Positions 1 to 7,600 of a stretch of DNA of 8,015 nucleotides are shown in pieces; the stretch's first letter is position 1, and each line of letters starts with the position of its first letter. The stretch is taken from NCBI GenBank assembly GCA_013213915.1, contig JABSRK010000168.1, positions 1 through 8,015 of the forward strand, written 5' to 3'. The position numbers and the translations under genes are program-made. Source of the DNA: Planctomycetota bacterium. GTDB lineage: Bacteria; Planctomycetota; GCA-002687715. Below the pieces are notes generated by a model, which was not told the origin of the DNA, made no database searches, and worked only from the letters and a program-made list of their open reading frames with translations.

Positions 1-1047
1 CAGCTCGTCCTTGCCCATGGGCTTGAGCGTCATGGGCTTGCTCGGGTCGGGTTTGACCGCCCCACCGCTGCCGTACTCCTCGGCGCAGCCGCCGTTGTCC
101 GCCAGGAACATGATCAAGGTGTTGTCGAGGCGCCCGGTGGCGCGCAGGGCTTGGACGATCCGTCCGATTCCCTGGTCGAGGCGGTCCACCATGGCGGCGT
201 ACACCTCCATGCGCCGGATCATCCACGGCTTGTTCTTCTCGTCCTCCCAACGGGGGACGCCGGGATCGCGGTCGGTGAGCGCCCACTTCTCGTCGATGAG
301 TCCCATGGCGATCTGGCGCTTCAGGCGCGCGGCGCGCATGGCGTCCCAACCGTCGTCGTAGGCGCCCTTGTACCTGGCGATGTCTTCGGGCAACGCGTGC
401 ATGGGCCAGTGAGGCGCGGTGTAGGCGACGTACATGAACAACGGGTCGTCCCGGCGTTTGGCGTGGTGCTCGGTGATGGACGCGACGGCCTCGTCGCTGA
501 TGGCGTCGGTGTAGTAGTAGGGGTCTCGGTCGGGGACGATCTGGGTGTTCTGGCGGGTCAGGGAGTTGGGATCGTAGAAGCTGCCGGCGCCGTGGATGGT
601 GCCGTAGAAACGCTCGAACCCGCGGTTGGCCGGCCAGTTGTCCTTGGGACCGTCGGGTTGCACGTACTTGGAGACGTGCCACTTGCCCGACATGGATGTC
701 CCGTAACCGGCTGGGCGCATCACCTCGGCGATGGTGGGACATGACTTGCGCAGCTCGCCGCGGTACCCGTCGTAGCCGCGGTCACTCATCATGTGGCCGA
801 CGCCTGCCTGGTGCGCGTACATGCCGCTCAGGAGCGTCGCTCGGGTCGGGCAGCAGCGGCCCGTGTTGTAGAACTGGGTCAACCGGACGCCGTTCGCCGC
901 CAGCGCGTCCAGGTTGGGGGTCCGGATCTCGCTGCCGTAGCAGCCGATATCCGACCAGCCCATGTCGTCGGCCATGATGATGATGACATCGGGGCGGACC
1001 TGGGTACATGCCGTGGCCGCCATGAGGAGGAGGATGGTGAGACGCAT
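1..1047 (-). CDS. S1-family sulfatase (arylsulfatase type), exported; C-terminus beyond window
   Basis: Hydrolyses sulfate esters, probably on sulfated glycans or aryl sulfates outside the cytoplasm. 349 residues are visible from ATG 1047 to the window edge; family members usually run 450-600 residues, so the C-terminal part is missing. Seen in the sequence: a metal-binding Asp pair in ADDMG (D27, D28), the formylglycine signature CCPTR followed by ATLLSG (C65 is the residue to be converted, R69 the invariant Arg), GKWH (K122, H124), APHWP (H213) and ADNGG (D317, N318). All expected N-terminal and central active-site residues are present. The N-terminus is a short hydrophobic signal (residues 4-13) ending in ATAC, a weak lipobox with C14 as possible lipidated residue. 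Activity needs a formylglycine-generating enzyme or anSME, neither in this window. Divergent from the serine hydrolase. Substrate cannot be assigned. Confidence 0.95.
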   Translation of the reverse strand, partial: MRLTILLLMAATACTQVRPDVIIIMADDMGWSDIGCYGSEIRTPNLDALAANGVRLTQFYNTGRCCPTRATLLSGMYAHQAGVGHMMSDRGYDGYRGELRKSCPTIAEVMRPAGYGTSMSGKWHVSKYVQPDGPKDNWPANRGFERFYGTIHGAGSFYDPNSLTRQNTQIVPDRDPYYYTDAISDEAVASITEHHAKRRDDPLFMYVAYTAPHWPMHALPEDIARYKGAYDDGWDAMRAARLKRQIAMGLIDEKWALTDRDPGVPRWEDEKNKPWMIRRMEVYAAMVDRLDQGIGRIVQALRATGRLDNTLIMFLADNGGCAEEYGSGGAVKPDPSKPMTLKPMGKDEL

Positions 1048-1053
1048 GGGGGC

Positions 1054-1081
1054 ATCCTACTGGGACGCGCTCGTCGGTCAG
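1054..1081 (-). promoter_or_regulatory. Putative sulfatase promoter, leaderless layout
   Basis: Read on the minus strand, TAGGAT (1059-1054) matches a -10 box and ends exactly 6 bases before the sulfatase ATG, which puts the expected transcription start on the A of the start codon. CTGACC (1081-1076) is a -35-like hexamer with a 16-base spacer. The 6 bases between box and ATG (GCCCCC) contain no ribosome binding site. The ATG overlapping the -10 box is out of frame with the gene, so it does not compete as a start. Confidence 0.45.
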
Positions 1082-1092
1082 GGCCCCCCGAG

Positions 1093-1098
1093 TAGAAT
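1093..1098 (+). promoter_or_regulatory. Putative -10 box for the serine hydrolase gene
   Basis: TAGAAT is close to the TATAAT consensus and predicts a transcript starting near 1105, giving a leader of about 22 bases. No good -35 is seen: the 16-17 base position (about 1070-1076) reads ctcgtcg. The box sits in the loop of a 5-bp dyad, CCCGA (1087-1091) and TCGGG (1098-1102). The implied -35 zone abuts that of the divergent sulfatase promoter. Confidence 0.4.
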
Positions 1099-1116
1099 CG
1101 GGCCTCCTCACTGAGT

Positions 1117-1120
1117 GGAG
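1117..1120 (+). promoter_or_regulatory. Ribosome binding site GGAG of the serine hydrolase gene
   Basis: GGAG lies 7 bases before ATG 1128, a standard Shine-Dalgarno spacing, and decides that start. It is the only clear Shine-Dalgarno site I see in front of the genes whose starts lie in this window. Confidence 0.5.
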
Positions 1121-1127
1121 CTGCTCC

Positions 1128-2246
1128 ATGCGTTCGATTGTCCTTCTTCTCGTCGCCGTCCCTCTCGTTGCTCAGGAACTCTCGCGGGATCAGGTCGCCG
1201 GCGTCGCCCGCGCCGTCGATGCGCAGCGAAAGGCGCAGCAGATCCCGGCGGTCTCGGTTGCCGTGGCCCGTGGCGGCCGCGTCGTCCACGCCGCGGCGTT
1301 CGGTGAGGCGGACCTGGAGAACGGGGTCGCCGCCACCACCGCGTCCCTGTTCCGCACGGCGTCCATCGCCAAGCCCCTGACCGCGACGGCGGTGATGCAG
1401 CTCGCCGAGCAGGGCAAGCTCGACCTGGACGCGCCCATCCGCAAGTACGTTCCGGAGTGGCCCGAGAAGCACCCGCCCATCACCTGCCGGCAGCTGCTCG
1501 CGCACCTGGCCGGCGTCCGGCACTACATGTATCCGGGGGAGGCGCGCGGGACGCGGTCGTTCGACGATCTCGTCTCCACGTTGAAGCTCTTCTCCAAGCA
1601 GCCGCTGGTGGCGAAGCCGGGTACGAAGCACAGCTACACCACCTACGGCTTCACGCTCCTGGGGGTCGCCGTGGAGCGCGTGTCAGGCAGGCCATTCGTC
1701 CCCTACATGCGCGAGCACGTATTCGGTCCGGCGGGAATGACCCATACGGGGCAGGACGACCACTTCGCCATCCTTGCGGGCCGCACCCGCGGCTACCAGA
1801 AGCTCTCGCGCAGGGAATGGCAGGCCTTGCCCGAGTGGAAGCGGGAACAGTCGAAGCCGGGACAGGTGCGCAACGCCCACCTCCACGACACCAGCATGAA
1901 GATCCCGGGGGGCGGGTTTCTTTCGACACCGTCGGACCTCTGCCGCTTCGCGCTCGCCATGATGTCGGACAAGCTCATGAAGCGGGGGACCCGTGACGCC
2001 ATGTGGACCCCACAGAAGGCGGTCGACGGCACGCCGATCGTCTACGGCCTGGGCTGGCGGGTGTCGGCGCCGCCATGGCCGGCGCCGTACGGCGGGCCCG
2101 TGATCTCCCACAGCGGCGGCCAGGCGGGCACCGCGTGCTTCCTGACAATCATGCCCGCGTGGGGAGTCGCCATCGCCGTCATGACCAACCTGCGGGGCGC
2201 TGATATCCGCGCCATCGCCCGCGACGTGGCGGCGGCCCTGCTCTAG
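1128..2246 (+). CDS. Secreted serine hydrolase, beta-lactamase class C / LACTB-like family
   Basis: 372-residue member of the penicillin-binding-protein-like / class C beta-lactamase fold (Pfam Beta-lactamase type), acting as a D-Ala-D-Ala peptidase, esterase or LACTB-like protease; substrate unknown. An N-terminal signal peptide (MRSIVLLLVAVPLVA, cleavage probably near residues 15-16) points to export. Motif 1 is SxxK in TASIAK (S79 nucleophile, K82). Motif 2 is Y170-T171-T172 in HSYTTYGFTLLG, where class C enzymes have YxN; a Thr or Ser here resembles LACTB-type proteins. Motif 3 is H328-S329-G330 in ISHSGGQAG, replacing KTG, common in this family. Length is normal for a single-domain member with no extra C-terminal domain. 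Start chosen for the GGAG site 7 bases upstream and the signal peptide that begins there. A true beta-lactamase is less likely given the altered motif 2. Confidence 0.93.
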   Translation: MRSIVLLLVAVPLVAQELSRDQVAGVARAVDAQRKAQQIPAVSVAVARGGRVVHAAAFGEADLENGVAATTASLFRTASIAKPLTATAVMQLAEQGKLDLDAPIRKYVPEWPEKHPPITCRQLLAHLAGVRHYMYPGEARGTRSFDDLVSTLKLFSKQPLVAKPGTKHSYTTYGFTLLGVAVERVSGRPFVPYMREHVFGPAGMTHTGQDDHFAILAGRTRGYQKLSRREWQALPEWKREQSKPGQVRNAHLHDTSMKIPGGGFLSTPSDLCRFALAMMSDKLMKRGTRDAMWTPQKAVDGTPIVYGLGWRVSAPPWPAPYGGPVISHSGGQAGTACFLTIMPAWGVAIAVMTNLRGADIRAIARDVAAALL

Positions 2247-2247
2247 A

Positions 2248-3726
2248 TCATCCGAACGTGGGCGCCTTGTCCCCGTGGCTGTGGCGCTCCTCCTCGATGT
2301 ACTGGAGGCGCTCGATGCTGATGTCGCCGGTGGGGTAGTCGCCCGTGAAGCAGGCGTTGCAGAAGGCTTCGATGGCGGTGTTGCCGACGCGGGCGGCCTC
2401 GTTCATCGCGTCGCGATCCAGATACAGCAACCGGTCGACGCCGAGGGAGTTGGCGATGTCCTCGACGGAGCGGTTGTCGGCGATGAACTCGGTCTTGCTC
2501 GCCATGTCGATGCCGTACGGGCAGGGCGCGACGAGGGGAGGGCTGGTCACGGCGAAGCAGACGCTCAGGGCGCCCGCTTCGCGCACCATCTTGACGATCC
2601 GTCGTGACGTGTTGCCGCGAACGATGCTGTCGTCCACCAGCAGGACGTTCTTGCCCTCGAGTTCGAGCTTGATCGGGTTCATCTTGCGGCGGATGGACGA
2701 CTGGCGGCTCGCCTGGTTGGGCATGATGAACGTGCGTCCGATGTAGCGGTTCTTGACCAGTCCCTCGCGGTAGGGGACGTCGAGTTCGAGGGCCATGGCG
2801 AGTGCCGCGTCCCGTGCCGAGTCGGGGATGGGAACCACCACGTCGGGGATCGGGGAGCCGGACTCCTTCCACTGGCGTGCCAGCGCCTGACCGAAGCGGC
2901 GCCGCGTCTTGTACACCGACACGTCGTCGAGGAAAGAGTCCGGACGCGCGAAGTACACCCATTCGAAGATGCAGGGCCGATGCGGCTGATCTCCCAGGCT
3001 GCGACGATGGATGATGCGATCCTGATCGACGAACACGGCCTCGCCGGGTCCGATGTCAAGTGTACGATCGTAGCCGTTGACGTCGAGGACGACGCTCTCG
3101 GACGCGCACGCGTAGGAGGTGCCCTCCGCGTTCGTGCGCTCACCGAAGCAGATGGGTTTGATCCCGAACGGATCGCGGAACGCGAGCAGCCCGTGGTCGG
3201 CGATGGTGGCCACCACGCTGTACGCGCCCTTCACCTTCTCGTAGACCTGGGTGACGGCGTGGAAGACGTCGTCTGCGTCGAGGTGTGCTCCGGCCGAGGC
3301 ACGGAGCCTCTCCGACAGCGCATCCTGCAGCACCCACAGGATCACCTCCAGGTCGCAACTAGAGTTCGGCCGCGTGTTCGAGAGGTGGTCGTTCAATTCG
3401 GCGAAGTTGGTGACATTGCCGTTGTGGGCCATGGACACGCCGATGGGGTAGGTGTGGTGGAACGGCTGGGCGTCCTCGTCGTCGCCTGCGCCCACCGTCG
3501 GGTAACGCACGTGGCCGACGCCCAGGTTGCCCTGCAGGCGCGCCATGTTGCGCTCGTTGAACACCTCGATGACCAGGCCCCGGCCCTTCTTGACGTGGAA
3601 CGCGTCGGTGAAGGTGGTGATGCCGGCCGCGTCCTGGCCGCGGTGCTGGACCGCGAGCAGTCCCTCGTAGATCTCACCTGCGACGTGAGACCCTTCGGGG
3701 CCGAAGATGCCGATGAATCCGCACAT
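2248..3726 (-). CDS. purF: Amidophosphoribosyltransferase (glutamine PRPP amidotransferase)
   Basis: First committed step of de novo purine synthesis: PRPP plus glutamine gives 5-phosphoribosylamine; cytosolic. 492 residues. N-terminal Ntn glutaminase domain (about 1-240) with catalytic C2 directly after the initiator Met (MCGFIGIFG), QHRGQDAAG at 27-35, R74 in GHVRYPT, and HNGN at 101-104. C-terminal phosphoribosyltransferase domain with the PRPP loop VLLVDDSIVRGNTS (361-374) and NRYIGRTFI (326-334). An in-frame ATG at 3828 would add 34 residues, but it lies upstream of the predicted promoter and would bury the nucleophile, so ATG 3726 is the start. The enzyme has no propeptide, as in Escherichia coli, yet carries cysteines matching the four 4Fe-4S ligands of the Bacillus subtilis enzyme (C252, C402, C456, C459). 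No near Shine-Dalgarno is seen. Convergent with the hydrolase; divergent from the NAT gene. Confidence 0.97.
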   Translation of the reverse strand: MCGFIGIFGPEGSHVAGEIYEGLLAVQHRGQDAAGITTFTDAFHVKKGRGLVIEVFNERNMARLQGNLGVGHVRYPTVGAGDDEDAQPFHHTYPIGVSMAHNGNVTNFAELNDHLSNTRPNSSCDLEVILWVLQDALSERLRASAGAHLDADDVFHAVTQVYEKVKGAYSVVATIADHGLLAFRDPFGIKPICFGERTNAEGTSYACASESVVLDVNGYDRTLDIGPGEAVFVDQDRIIHRRSLGDQPHRPCIFEWVYFARPDSFLDDVSVYKTRRRFGQALARQWKESGSPIPDVVVPIPDSARDAALAMALELDVPYREGLVKNRYIGRTFIMPNQASRQSSIRRKMNPIKLELEGKNVLLVDDSIVRGNTSRRIVKMVREAGALSVCFAVTSPPLVAPCPYGIDMASKTEFIADNRSVEDIANSLGVDRLLYLDRDAMNEAARVGNTAIEAFCNACFTGDYPTGDISIERLQYIEEERHSHGDKAPTFG

Positions 3727-3774
3727 GTGTTCGGGCTGGGCGGGGCGACCGCTCGGCGCCCTCTTCCCTGACGC

Positions 3775-3803
3775 AAAGTAGGCACCGGGCTCGTGATGCG
3801 CAA
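3775..3803 (-). promoter_or_regulatory. Putative purF promoter
   Basis: On the minus strand TTGCGC (3803-3798) and TACTTT (3780-3775) are separated by exactly 17 bases, a good match to the housekeeping sigma factor architecture. Predicted start is near 3768, giving a leader of about 42 bases before ATG 3726. GGGAAGAGGG is at the very start of this leader (3768-3759), too far from the ATG to act as a normal ribosome binding site. I see no PurR-type operator or riboswitch in the leader. Confidence 0.5.
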
Positions 3804-3805
3804 GG

Positions 3806-3811
3806 CATACT
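3806..3811 (+). promoter_or_regulatory. Putative -10 box for the NAT gene, leaderless layout
   Basis: CATACT shares five of six bases with TATACT and ends 6 bases before GTG 3818, so transcription would begin on the start codon. No convincing -35 is visible at 3783-3789. The box lies 2 bases outside the purF -35 on the other strand, so the two promoters occupy the same DNA. Confidence 0.35.
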
Positions 3812-3817
3812 AACGGG

Positions 3818-4576
3818 GTGGACGTCATGCCCTACCTGGCTCGCATCGGTCTCGAGGCGCCTCCGGCTGTGGACGCAGATGGGTTGCGACGGTTGCATCT
3901 TGCCCACCTGCTCTCTGTTCCCTTCGAGAACCTGGATATTGTTCGCGGCCAACCCCTCTCTCTCGATCGTGGAAAGCTGCATGAAAAGATCGTGGAGAAG
4001 CGCCGTGGGGGCTTCTGCTATGAACTGAACGGCCTGTTTGCGGAGCTCCTCGAGGCCCTGGGATTCCGGGTGGAGCGGCTGTCCGCCCGGGTCTTCAGCC
4101 AGTCGGAGGGAACTCATGGCCGGCCCCGGGATCATCTCTGCCTCCGCATTTTCCTCGATGGCGGGCCCTGGCTGGTGGACGTGGGGTTCGGGCGCGGCTT
4201 CCGGGGGCCTCTGCGGCTCGACACCCGGGATTGGCAGGACGATCCGGACGGCCGCTTTCGCATCGTCCCCGCGGGGGAGGAGTTGGCGCTGGAACGGGCC
4301 GGCGCTGACGGGGAACTGACGCCCGTGTACCTGATCGACCCTCAGGAGGGGCTCGCCCTCGAAGCCTTCGAGGAGATGTGCCGCCACCACCAGAGGTCGG
4401 AGGACTCCCCGTTCACCCGTGGCCCCATCTGTACCATCGCCCGGCCCGACGGGCGCGACTCCCTGCGGGGCGGGGTGGCCGTCCGGGAGCGCGGCGCCCG
4501 GCGTGACGAGCGACGGCTGGCCTCGGAGGAGGAGGCGTGGGCGTGGGTTCGGGAAGAGATAGGGCTTCAGGTCTAG
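3818..4576 (+). CDS. nat: Arylamine N-acetyltransferase
   Basis: Transfers acetyl from acetyl-CoA to arylamines, hydrazines or N-hydroxyarylamines by a ping-pong mechanism on a cysteine; cytosolic. 252 residues, slightly short of the usual 260-285. The Cys-His-Asp triad is intact: C67 in RGGFCYELN, H106 in RDHLCLR, D121 in LVDVGFG. Other family marks are VPFENLDI (34-41) and SPFTRGPICTIARPDGR (197-213). The GTG start gives MDVMPYLARIGL, which fits the usual family N-terminus of the form MDxxxYLxRIG; ATG 3827 would cut three residues. A -10-like box 6 bases before the GTG also favours it. The next gene begins 37 bases after the stop, so it may be partly co-transcribed. Some relatives are amide synthases of ansamycin pathways (RifF type), but nothing here suggests a biosynthetic cluster, so detoxification or an unknown amine substrate is more likely. 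Confidence 0.95.
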   Translation: MDVMPYLARIGLEAPPAVDADGLRRLHLAHLLSVPFENLDIVRGQPLSLDRGKLHEKIVEKRRGGFCYELNGLFAELLEALGFRVERLSARVFSQSEGTHGRPRDHLCLRIFLDGGPWLVDVGFGRGFRGPLRLDTRDWQDDPDGRFRIVPAGEELALERAGADGELTPVYLIDPQEGLALEAFEEMCRHHQRSEDSPFTRGPICTIARPDGRDSLRGGVAVRERGARRDERRLASEEEAWAWVREEIGLQV

Positions 4577-4600
4577 CCAGCGGTTTCGGCGCGCTCGACG

Positions 4601-4606
4601 TAGGAT
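4601..4606 (+). promoter_or_regulatory. Putative -10 box for the S9 peptidase gene, leaderless layout
   Basis: TAGGAT, the same hexamer as in front of the sulfatase, ends 7 bases before ATG 4614. The following GGGCCCC holds no Shine-Dalgarno of use at this distance. The surroundings GTAGGATG...CCCCATGCG are nearly the same as those of the sulfatase start. No clear -35 is visible; its position would fall around the NAT stop codon. The box overlaps an in-frame ATG at 4605. Confidence 0.4.
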
Positions 4607-4613
4607 GGGCCCC

Positions 4614-7600
4614 ATGCGCAACTCCACCTTCACCCTGTGTCTGGTTCTCCTCGCCACCTCCCTCGCGTCGGCCCAGGTTCGCGGGCGGCGGGCCCTCACC
4701 CACGACGATTACGACGGCTGGAAGTCCCTCTCCGGGACCAGGCTCAGTGAAGACGGTCGCTGGGTCGCCGTGACCGTGCGGCCGGCGGTGGGCGACGCCG
4801 AGCTGATCGTTCGCGCGACCAGCGGTGACACGATCTATCGCCACCCCCGTGGCACGGGCGCCCGGTTCACCTCCGACGGACGCTGGGTCGTGTTCACGAT
4901 CTCCCCGTCGCGCGCCGACACCCTCGCCTATGAGAAGGGGAAGCTCGCCAAGGCGTCGTCGTCGTCGTCACGGTCGTCGCGTTCGTCGCGGGGGCCCAGG
5001 GCGCCCGATGCATCGAACAGGGACGGCGAGGAGAAGCCCACGTCGTCGCTCGGCATCATGAACCTCGTCGACGGCGGGGTAACGGTCATCGATCGCGTGA
5101 AAGGATTCCGTGTGCCCGAGGAGGGTCCGGCGTTCGTCGTCTACCACCTGCTGGAGAAGCCCAAGTCCGACAAGAAGAAGGACGACGACGAGAAGAAGGA
5201 CGAGGAGAAGCCGGATCGCCCGAAGCGCCGCGGTGGCGGCGGCAAGAAGACGCCCGACTACCTGAAGGATGGCACCCCCCTCGTCTTGCACGATCTCGCG
5301 GACGGCTCGGAGACGCGGGTCGAGGGCGTGGTGAGCTACGGGATCTCGCGCAAGAAGGGCATCTGCTGGTTCGCGTGCAATTCGAAGAAGGACGACGAGA
5401 AGGTCACCCGAGGGCTGTTCGCGGTCGTTCTTGGGAGCGGCCGCCGGACGACCCTGGTGGAGGGGGCGGCGAGCTACGGCGGCTTCGCGACCGACCGGGA
5501 GGTGACCCGTCTCGCGTTCGTGAGCGATCGCCGTGATCGGGAGACGAAGAAGGCTACGTCCGACCTCTACGCTTGGAATCTGGGCGACGAACCGGCCAAG
5601 CGTATCGTGTCCCACGTGGACACGGAGGGGTTCCCGGAGGGACGGAGCGTGGCGCCCGCCCGGGGCAGCGGGAGCAGCGGGCGCAGCAGCCGCCGTGGTG
5701 GTCGCCGGGGCGGCGGCGGTGGCGGATCGGGCCTCAGCTTCTCACGGGACGGCAGCGTGTTGATGTTCGGGGCGGCGGAGCTGCCCAAGCCCGAGCTGCC
5801 CAAGCTCCTCGACGAGGAGAAGGTGACCCTCGACCTGTGGCACTGGAAGGATCCCCTGTTGCAGCCCATGCAGGCGAAGCAGGGGCGTTCGCGGTCGCTC
5901 AAGTGCGTGTGGCATTTCGGCGAGGACCGCATGACAGTGGTCTCCACCAAGGACACCGACCAGGTGGCGTTCCTGACCCCCTCCGGGTCCCACGCCCTCG
6001 TCCACGACGCCGTCCCGTATGCGCAGACGGTCTCCTGGGACGGCCGCTACAGCGACGCGTACGTCGTCGACATCGCTTCAGGGGAACGCACCCGGGTCGT
6101 GACGGAGCTCCGCGGTCGGGGCACGTCGTCGCCAGACGGCCGGACGCTCGCGTTCTTCCGTGACAACCAGTGGTTCGCGGTGGACGTGTCGTCGGGTGAG
6201 ACCGTGTGCCTGACGAAGGACCTGAAGGTCCCGTTCCATCGCGAAGACGACGACCGGCCCGAGCCGGCGGGCGCCCATGGCATCGCCGGTTGGACGGAGG
6301 ACGGTCGCATTCTGTTGAACGACCGGTTCGACGTGTGGGTCATGGGTCGTGACGGATCCAAGCCGAGGCGCGTCACCGACGGATGGGGACGCGCCAAGAA
6401 GACCCGCTTGCGCTACACGCGCCTCGACCCGGAGGAGCGCTTCGTTCCGACCGAGAAGACCCTGATGTTCGCCGCCACCAACCAGGAGACCATGGCGTCC
6501 GGCTACTACACGGACTCGGTGGACGGGGCGTACGGACCGAACAAGGTGGTCATGCTGGACAAGCGCTTCGGTTCGTTGACCAAGGCGAAGAAGGCTGACC
6601 GTTGCGTCTACACCCTGACCACGTTCGCCGAGTGTGGCGATCTGTGGACGTCGGGCATGGACCTGGCCGCCCCGAAGCGGCTCACCGACATCAACCCGCA
6701 GCAGAAGAACGTGCGGTGGGGCAAGTCCGAACTGGTCCGCTGGCACAACGCGGACGGGATCGAGTTGAAGGGATTCCTGGTCAAGCCGGACGGGTTCGAT
6801 CCCAAGAAAAAGTACCCCATGATGGTGTACTTCTACGAGAAGACCTCGTCAGGGCTGCACAACTACGTGCGACCTTCGGCGGGGACGTCGCCCAACGCGG
6901 CGTACTACGTCAGCAACGGCTACCTGTGGTTCCAGCCGGACATCGTCTACCAGGAGGGGTACCCGGGGGAGTCGTGCCTGAAATGCGTCGTGTCGGGCGT
7001 GCAGCACCTGATGGACCAGGGCTTCGTGGACGAGGAGCACGTGGGCGCGGCCGGGCATAGCTGGGGCGGATACCAGACCGCCTACCTCATCACCAAGACC
7101 AACATCTTCGCCGCGGTGGAGTCCGGCGCGCCGGTCTCCAACATGACCAGTGCCTACGGCGGCATCCGGTGGAGTTCGGGCATGTCGCGCGCGTTCCAGT
7201 ACGAAAAGACCCAGTCGCGTATCGGCGGCTCTCTCTGGGAGTACCCGTTGCGCTACCTGGAGAACTCGCCGATCTTCTCGGCGGACAAGGTGCGCACCCC
7301 GGTCCTGATCCTCCACAACGACCAGGATGGCGCTGTCCCGTGGTACCAGGGCATAGAGTTCTTCTGTGCCCTGCGTCGCCTGGGTCGCGAGGCCTACATG
7401 TTCAACTACGTCGGCGACGCCCACGGCATCCGCCGCACGGCGGCCAAGAACGACTGGGTCCGCCGCATGCAGCAGTACTTCGACCACCACCTGAAGGGCG
7501 CCCCTGCCCCCGAGTGGATGAAGGAGGGCGTTGCCTACGCCGACCGCGAGCGGGAGAAGCACCGCTTCAACAAGCCGAAGCACGCTGTGTGGCCGAAGAA

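Noticed and set aside
151..744. 197-codon plus-strand frame opposite the sulfatase
   Set aside because: It is a shadow of the sulfatase, whose active-site motifs are all present on the other strand.
1104..1120. CTCC / GGAG hairpin that could hide the hydrolase ribosome binding site
   Set aside because: Only four pairs with a 9-base loop, and the first base falls outside the predicted transcript, so it is too weak to argue for regulation.
879..1631. 250-codon minus-strand frame across the hydrolase start and sulfatase N-terminus
   Set aside because: It overlaps the real sulfatase in another frame and the hydrolase in antisense, both of which have complete motifs.
2980..3771. 263-codon open frame on the plus strand opposite purF
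   Set aside because: It is the antisense of a fully recognisable purF; long antisense frames are expected in high-GC DNA. The translation is Val/Gly/Asp/Arg-biased with no domain signature.
3807..3812. TAGTAT on the minus strand as a second purF promoter
   Set aside because: No -35 at proper spacing (the position reads GTAGGG), and the TTGCGC-17-TACTTT pair just downstream is a better candidate.
3674..4699. 341-codon open frame on the minus strand across the NAT gene
   Set aside because: It covers NAT in antisense, both intergenic regions and the start of purF in a wrong frame. The product is Arg/Pro/Ala-rich with no motif.
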